Below, one piece after another: positions 57,901-64,000 of a DNA stretch of 64,000 bases. The notes beneath the pieces were generated by a model. That model saw only the letters and a list, made by a program, of their open reading frames with translations. It did not search any database and had not been told where the DNA came from. The DNA lies in the NCBI RefSeq assembly GCF_001653235.2, contig NC_035791.1, positions 4,216,001 through 4,280,000 of the forward strand, written 5' to 3'. Both the position numbers and the translations under genes were made by a program. The stretch is from Pochonia chlamydosporia 170. Lineage: Eukaryota; Ascomycota; Sordariomycetes; Hypocreales; Clavicipitaceae. Positions within the stretch are counted from its first letter, which is position 1. Each line of letters begins with the position of its first letter.

Positions 57901-58568
57901 TATCTTGCGTAGCCTTGTCGGAGAGTCGATGGCTCAATAGACTAGCGATTCCCCAAGATTGAGTAGCATGTCGAGTTCGAGAGAGTACCTCAAGTATCTC
58001 TGTCACAAGTCTTTTTATTCGGCCCAAGGTTTTAGCCGAAGTCTCATCTAGGCTCCGCTGCACAGCCAGCCATCGAGAGTGCTGCTGTTCAAAAGCTCCT
58101 TCATCGTTGCTGTTGTTGCTGATCTTGGCGAATATCCTTGTAATTGCCATGAAGTTAACTCTTTCAAACCATTTGAGATCCTCCAGGTCCATGAGCAAAT
58201 CTTCGTAAGTAGCGCGAAAAACTTGAATCTCCTGGTCATAGACGCAGTCGATATTTGGCAGGGTAATAGGACTCGAAGGTAATGCATATGCGCGACACAG
58301 TTCACTTTCGCGCTGAACAATTGACTGCAACAACCTTGAACTAAACACTTCAAACGATGCTATGTTCTCTTCAAGGTAATTGGAAACTTCTGCTTCCCAG
58401 TCAGCAGAATAATCAGAGCCGTAAGGTCCGAAAAAAGCTACCTGTTGAGTTGGATGTGCTGCCTTGATGGGCAAAGTCTCTAATTCTCTCGCACATGCCA
58501 TTGTAGTCCACGTAATATGCATCCCATCTTGGAATTCGGAATTCGTGTGAGCGTAGACCAAACTTCAT
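54974..58568 (-). CDS. SPX-ankyrin-GDPD protein (glycerophosphodiesterase Gde1/Pho81 family)
   Basis: Eight exons (58568-58442, 58389-56317, 56259-56201, 56152-56111, 56058-56055, 56003-55614, 55565-55150, 55081-54974) sum to 3219 nt, or 1072 aa. Exon 1 gives the SPX start MKFGLRSHEFRIPRWDAYYV; the open frame over this exon in another phase is not the coding one. Ankyrin repeats run through exon 2 (YGKTPLHYAVDARNLSML, GWTPLIVACANGHTLAAE, GWTALEHAIFRGHHTVAE). The GDPD part is VGHRGFGQN, LQLGENTFM, FVEFDLQVTRDLEAVVYHDF, FNIEIRL and LSSFTPEVCILLS. HRG, the E-x-D pair and the HD are all present, so catalysis is plausible, unlike degenerate Pho81/NUC-2 types. The expected role is hydrolysis of glycerophosphocholine in the cytosol, with SPX sensing inositol pyrophosphate and phosphate status. 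Divergent to an ankyrin gene. Confidence 0.9.
56055..56058 (-). other. 4-nt micro-exon of the GDPD gene (TTCG)
   Basis: Flanked by CTCCAG on its 5' side and GTAAAAGA on its 3' side. The introns around it are 52 and 51 nt. It supplies Phe and the first base of Asp in the metal-binding block VEFDLQVTRD. Skipping it shifts the frame into an early stop. Confidence 0.8.
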
Positions 58569-59114
58569 GGCAAAAGCATGCCCTATCTCCTACACTTTGT
58601 GAGCCTCTGAATTGCGGTGTTTTTTTTTTGTTTTTGGTTTTTTTTTTTTAAAGAGGAGAGGGGGCTCGCCATGATCTATCTAAGGACTCTCCTCATATTA
58701 CAGCTGAAGTAAAATTATATACGGATGAGGATCATGCGACTTACAGGCTCGGTTTGGCGTAAACAGCGAGGCGTCTGTGCTTCAGCAACAGCACTTTTGG
58801 TCCTTATCTGCGCAGGATGACCTGACTATGGATGAATGAGTGATTTAGTGACTGAATGAATGTGCACAACTACAAAACGAAGGCGAAAGGCCAAGGGAAT
58901 GGGGGAAAATAGAAATGAGAGTATGTGGCCTGATTTAATGCTGTGAAACCATGAAAAGAACGGTGATTGGAGGTGCAGTCCTGGACAACAAAGAAGGCAG
59001 GCACGGCCCTCGACTTTCCCCGCCAGAACCAGAGTTCTCCGCCTTCCATATCGATCTCTCCAACACCAGACGTTCAAAGGCAGTCTGGTTTTGAGTCTTG
59101 AGTCTTGACCATCC
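58569..59114. promoter_or_regulatory. Divergent promoter with T-tract
   Basis: 546 bp between the GDPD gene and the ankyrin gene, with a 30-nt T-rich tract near 58620-58650. No other feature seen. Confidence 0.5.
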
Positions 59115-61510
59115 ATGGAGCCTGTCTCATTGATTGCCAGCATTATTTGCATAGTACAATTCTCGTCACAGATATGCTCGTCTATCTCGGACTTGAGATC
59201 TCTGTGTAAAACTTTGCCCGGCAGGATCCATGCTGTTAGCAACGAGGTCGCTGATCTTGAGCTGGTGCTTCTACGGGTGAATGACTTACTAGGAGAGCGC
59301 GCCGCTCTACCAGAGTCGAATTATTTAGCGGTGCCGCATCTGCTAAAGCAATGCAGGTTAAAGTTGGATGAGGTTGAAAGCATTGTTAATAACCTTACCC
59401 GCATTTACTTGAGGTCAAAGATGCCGCTGAGTTTGATGCATGCTTGGCGAAGTGACCAAGAGCGATTGAAAGAGCTGCAGGATGATATCCGAACCATCAA
59501 AAGCAGCCTTAATATCATGCTTGGTGCGGCAAATTCGTACGTTTTTATTCTTTCAAGTAATCGGTAACATTGCTTCGGTGGCTAATCGAATCCCAGTGAG
59601 GATATGCTCAGAATTAGGCTCGACATTCAGACAATATCTGCCACAGCGGCACAATCCTCTCAGACACAAATTGCCACGAGCGAGAAATTCATGAATGCAC
59701 TAATAAGTGTTGACGATCGTATTGCACGGGTGGAGGGGTTGTTACAAGAACAGTCCCACAGACTGCAAATGAATCAGTACACACTCGTCAAGTCCGCGTA
59801 TGGAACTCAGGCAGATGACAAAGATCGGATACAAAAGACCAGAACTTTTCCCATTAAGCCAGAACAAACTGATTTTGGCATTCGTGTGACTCCATATAGG
59901 ACTCTTGCAGGCGAAACTGCCGTTGCGCTTGCCACGCCCACAGGAACTCGTCGTCCCCGGCGTTTCTGAGCAAGTTGTTGGGTCGCCTGTTCGTCGGCTA
60001 TACAGGGCTACCGGTTCTGAGTCGAAAATGCGACACTGGTGATTGTAGAGGCTCTCAATCGAGCGAAATCAGTGTGGAATACTGGTTTCCGGCGAATTTC
60101 TGGTCCAGCATTGTGCGAATGGAGCTCTCTTATCACGAGAGCATAGGGCCGTCCTTGCAGCTCCGGACACTAAGGAGAGTTCCCGACACTGCGCAATGCA
60201 TTAATTATGCATTAGGTGGAAACATTGACGGGCTGAAGTTCCTATTTAGTGAAGGGTTGGCATCGCCTCGAGACATCAGTGCCACACGTGGCTATTCCCT
60301 TCTCCGATGGGCCTTGTATGGCAAACAATACAAGACGTGCAACTTCTTGACACAAGCCAACGCAGATATTGACCATAAGCCGCTGGCTGCATTTGATAAT
60401 AGCCCGCGTATTAAGGCATGTCACTTCCTGTTAGAGGGTAACCTGTCGGAGGTCGCTGAGGACGCTCTTCGTGCCATTACCAAAGGTAGTGAATATCTGG
60501 ATGATTTTATTGAGGAATCAAACTTCACCCAAACTCATCGAATCGTCCTCGGCCTTTCAAGTAGTGATTTAGGCCAAGAGCTACTGTCACATTCCTATGA
60601 AATCAACGCGCAAGATGCAATGGGACGTACAGCTCTGGCATGGGCAGCTGCGAGGGGGGATGGCCATTCCATTGTGACCTTACTGAGATACGGCGCTGAT
60701 CCGGATATTATGGATTCCCAAATATCTGGTCCGCTGTCAAATGCAGCAGCTCAAGGTCATACAGCATGTGTACAGCTCCTTCTGGATGCCGGAGCATCCC
60801 CGAATCTCCCGTTTCCTCCTGGGATCAAAAAGGGGGGCCCTTTGAACGTCGCCGCCCGAAGATCTGATGACCCTGTTCTCGTCAAAGTTCTTTTGGATTT
60901 CGGGGCTGAGGTTGACCAGGCGGGAGTAGATGGCAAGACTGCCCTCTTTCATGCAGCGCAGAATAATGATGCTACTCTGGCAATACTTCTTCTCGAGCAT
61001 GGCGCAGAAATCAACACAGCGACAGAGACAGGAGACACCCCTTTAACCACTGCAATCACATACAACAGCCACCATGTGCTAAGGCTCTTCCTCGAACGTT
61101 GGCAAGATTATTCCGTGTGTCCTCGGTTGAAAGGACCAAATCTTCTCAACGTTACGGCCCTGTACGCCGACTTGGAAACCATTCGCATCCTGGCAAACAC
61201 GAATCACTTCCGCATTAAGTATGACGAGAAATATATATCAGATGATTTCGGGAAAGTTATGCGCCAACGCCAAGACGCGACAGAAAAGTTAACAGAGGCG
61301 TTTGACGAATTGCTAAGCATCTTTGAGCATGCAGCACAAAGATGGCGAGGGGCCGAGAGTTTACTGGAAGCGGGACAGTGGCCTTGCTTCATCTCTCGCT
61401 CAAATACGTGGGAAACGGCACCTAATAGCCCAAGGTACAGTGATCAAGGATCAGATGACCAATTTTATGATGCACGAGATCTACCGAACACCGAGAGGCC
61501 GGTCATGTAG
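59115..61510 (+). CDS. Ankyrin-repeat protein with Helo-like N-terminal domain, possible frameshift
   Basis: Exons 59115-59536, then 59597 onward, after a 60-nt intron. The N-terminus (MEPVSLIASIICIVQFSSQI) is the Helo/STAND-N-type helical domain often found in fungal non-self proteins. Downstream comes a Cys/His block (CRCACHAH), then LLGRLFVGYTGLPVL, and then at least five ankyrin repeats (GRTALAWAAARGDGHSIV, GKTALFHAAQNNDATLAI, GDTPLTTAITYNSHHVLR). The reading frame changes between about 59800 and 59910. One solution is a 113-nt intron (59798-59910, donor GTATGG, acceptor TTGCAG), giving 740 aa. The other is a one-base loss near 59903, since both frames look conserved on either side. The C-terminal frame ends at 61510. 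Function unknown; a role in heterokaryon incompatibility-type signalling is possible. Confidence 0.7.
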
Positions 61511-62192
61511 GCAGGCCAAGAGTAAATACAATTACCCAATTTTAGATCGCTCTGGAAGTTACCAGAATATGCAGTAGTCGTCAAATGCTGCTCAGTGAAC
61601 CAAACTTGTATCAGAACTCTCATGGTGGTGGAAAGCTTTCCTATACGTCACCAGTTGTGTTGTTCCCGGAGGCGTTTACTGCACACCGAGGTTATGCATG
61701 CTCTTGGCCAGCATCATGATTTACGATTAACTTCAGTAGATACTCTCTGGTCGGATAATTACTTTTCTAAATTTTACGGAGTTCATCGTTTGGAGAACTC
61801 GCAGCTTTTCACGTACGCAACACGGTTTCGGCAGCAGGGCTGTCAAAGTGGCTGGCTGTGGTTCCTCAATTGTCATCGAAGATGCCGTCCTTTGTGGTTA
61901 CACTTTATGAAAATACGCGACATGTTTCGGCACGTGGTGAAAGTCATGTATTTGCATTCGACGGGATTGGCGTGAGTCTTTCCACAGAGGTTTTTTTTCT
62001 CGAAATACTTCACTAACCCAGTCAAGCATAATTGGCAGCTACCTAACAAACGCCAGTCTCTCAATAAATAACGCTCCAACATTCTCGATTTCGATATTTA
62101 TTTAACCTTACCAGCTCCCCACAACTAATTTTGATAATACCAAACTTCTGTCTTAAATACTCACCGTGCCTGGCTTCACTAGTACCACAGAG
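61511..62192. other. Convergent intergenic region
   Basis: 3' flanks of the ankyrin and beta-tubulin genes. A plus-strand ORF at 61595-61975 has no domain and is not accepted. Confidence 0.5.
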
Positions 62193-63998
62193 TTACTCCT
62201 GTATTTCCTCCCCAGGCGCATTCTCATCCCAGCCCTCCTCCTCGACGTCATCATCAGCAGTAGCATCCTGATACTGTTGATACTCCGAAACCAAATCATT
62301 CATATTAGACTCCGCCTCAGTGAACTCCATCTCGTCCATGCCCTCCCCTGTATACCAGTGAAGGTAGGCCTTGCGACGGAACATGGCAGTGAATTGGTCC
62401 CCGACGCGCTTGAAGATGTCCTGAATGGCTGTCGAGTTTCCGACAAATGTAGATGACATTTTCAATCCCTTTGGTGGTACCGTGCACAGTGATGTTTGCA
62501 CGTTGTTGGGAATCCAGTCCACAAAGTAGGTAGAGTTTTTGTCTTGGATCTTGCGCATTTGTTCTTCCACTTCTTTGCCAGAGAGCTTGCCGCGGAACAT
62601 GGCTGAGCATGTCAAGAAGCGGCCATTTCGGAAGTCGGATTGTGCCATCATGTTGCGAGGGTCCAGCATCTGCTGGGTGAGATCGGGGACAGTGACACTC
62701 CGGAATGCATGGGTACCGCGGCTGGTTAGGGGTGCGAAGCCAACCATGAAGAAGTGAAGACGTGGGAAGGGAACCTAGAAGAAGTTACAGGTTAATATGA
62801 CTCCTTGGGGCTGCCAATGTAAACTGGAGGTAGCCAGCAACTTGGCGTGATCGAAGGCCTCCAAGGCGGTCAAAGAGTAAGAGAACACTCACCAAGTTGA
62901 CACAGATCTTTCGCAAATCGGAATTGAGTTGACCCGGGAATCGCAGCGAAGTAGAAATACCAGACATGACCGTCGAGATCAAGTGGTTGAGATCACCGGT
63001 CGAGGGATTGGGGAGCTTGAGTGTTCGTTGGCAGATATCATACAGGGCTTGGTTGTCGATACAGAACGTGGCATCCGAGTTCTCAACAAGTTGGTGTACA
63101 CTCAGGACTGTGTTGTATGGCTCGACAACAGTGTCAGATGTTTGAGCGGATGGTACAACGCTGAACGTAGCCATCATACGATCGGGGAACTCTGTAAAAG
63201 AGGGCTGTGAGTAACTTCCAGGCTTAATTTTGAGATTTCGTGACTACGTCTTCATACCTTCTCGAATCTTGGAAAGCAGGAGAGTGCCCATGCCAGAACC
63301 AGTGCCACCGCCGAGGGAGTGAGTGATCTGGAAGCCCTGCAGACAGTCGCAGCTCTCAGATTCACGACGAACAACATCGACCACTTCCTCAACTAACTCT
63401 GCTCCTTCAGTGTAGTGACCCTTTGCCCAGTTATTGGCGGCAGAAGACTGTCCGAAAATAAAATTATCTGGGCGAAAGAGTCCACCTAGTGGCCCAGCGC
63501 GCACAGCATCCATGGTGCCAGGTTCCAAATCGACGAGCACAGCCCGTGGAACATATTTCTTTTCAGACGCCTGATATGACAAAGGTATTAGCATCCGTAA
63601 TTTTGGGAGAATTATGAGATAAGAGGCATCTCACATACCTCGTTGAAGTAGACATTTACTCGATCGAGCTGAACATGGTTGTCACCAGTGTACCTAGTAC
63701 GAGATTCCAAGTCAGTGCCGTTCCCAGTCTAGTAGTCGGTGAGATGATGCCAACGAGACATACATTCCATTGTAATCCAAGCCATGTTCCCCCAGAATGG
63801 TCTGCCAAAACGCAGTACCAACTTGGTTGCCCTACATATCGTTAGTTGATGAACGTGAGGGCGACGTCAAAGGGGGTAACAGCTTACACACTGGCCAACT
63901 TGAAGATGAACCTATAATTTTGAGATTACGTCATAGGTCAGTTGAAGTCTTCAGAACTCAGGAGCTTCCACGAACAAGAGACGTACGATTTCAGGCAT
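62193..63998 (-). CDS. Beta-tubulin, divergent paralogue with Ala198
   Basis: Seven exons (63998-63987, 63911-63888, 63831-63764, 63693-63639, 63570-63258, 63191-62893, 62774-62193) give 450 aa, so the whole gene is in the window with its start two bases from the right edge. The nucleotide loop GGGTGSGMG, Tyr50, Phe167 and Phe200 are in place. The N-terminus is MPEIVHLQ, not the usual MREIVHLQ. Residues 194-200 read ENSDATF, so position 198 is Ala instead of Glu, and DNQALYD replaces DNEALYD. The acidic tail ([18 protein letters not shown]) also departs from the common fungal one. Intron positions in the first 50 codons match the usual beta-tubulin layout. It is therefore a second-type beta-tubulin, probably in addition to a main benA/tub2 gene elsewhere (inference). 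Confidence 0.93.
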
Positions 63999-64000
63999 TG

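Overview
The window is nuclear DNA of a filamentous ascomycete (Pezizomycotina). A Sordariomycete, probably Hypocreales, fits best, but that placement is inference. The grounds are short GT-AG introns (about 42-75 nt, with CTAAC/CTGAC-like branch sites), Zn2Cys6 regulators, a fungal NLR-like STAND protein, Psf3, OS-9 and a second beta-tubulin. Most genes had to be assembled from several exons. I checked splice phases, and where exon coordinates are given the summed coding length is a multiple of three.

Layout. 1-6.7 kb: an NLR-like NACHT gene (minus, cut by the left edge) lies divergent to a Rad5/HLTF-like SNF2-RING ATPase. 6.9-13.1 kb: a block of decayed dispersed repeats, including an unnamed family whose ~160-180 bp unit is framed by a repeated ~30 bp motif. 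A 439-aa intronless ORF of unknown function is embedded in the block. 13.4-38 kb: mostly housekeeping or conserved genes. These are Psf3, a membrane protein, a two-finger C2H2 protein, the ER lectin OS-9/Yos9 with a C-terminal RDEL, a Cnn_1N (CM1) spindle-pole type protein, a small secreted RlpA/expansin-like protein, mitochondrial NADH-cytochrome b5 reductase, a GNAT acetyltransferase and a secreted PLC-like protein. Long regions without recognisable genes separate several of them.

39.4-54.1 kb looks like a catabolic gene cluster. It holds a 15-exon MFS transporter, a regulator with two Zn2Cys6 clusters, and a 1201-aa fusion of two beta-hydroxyacid dehydrogenase domains with a DUF1537 acid-sugar kinase. 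A second Zn2Cys6 regulator and an allantoate-permease-type MFS transporter complete it. Together they suggest uptake, oxidation and phosphorylation of a C4 sugar acid such as a threonate or erythronate, with local regulation. This is inference from domains and arrangement.

55-64 kb: an SPX-ankyrin-GDPD protein (Gde1/Pho81 family), whose gene needs a 4-nt micro-exon, lies divergent to an ankyrin protein with a Helo-like N-terminus. A complete divergent beta-tubulin follows. It naturally carries Ala at position 198, the site of classical benzimidazole-resistance changes.

No rRNA, tRNA or CRISPR array was recognised by eye.
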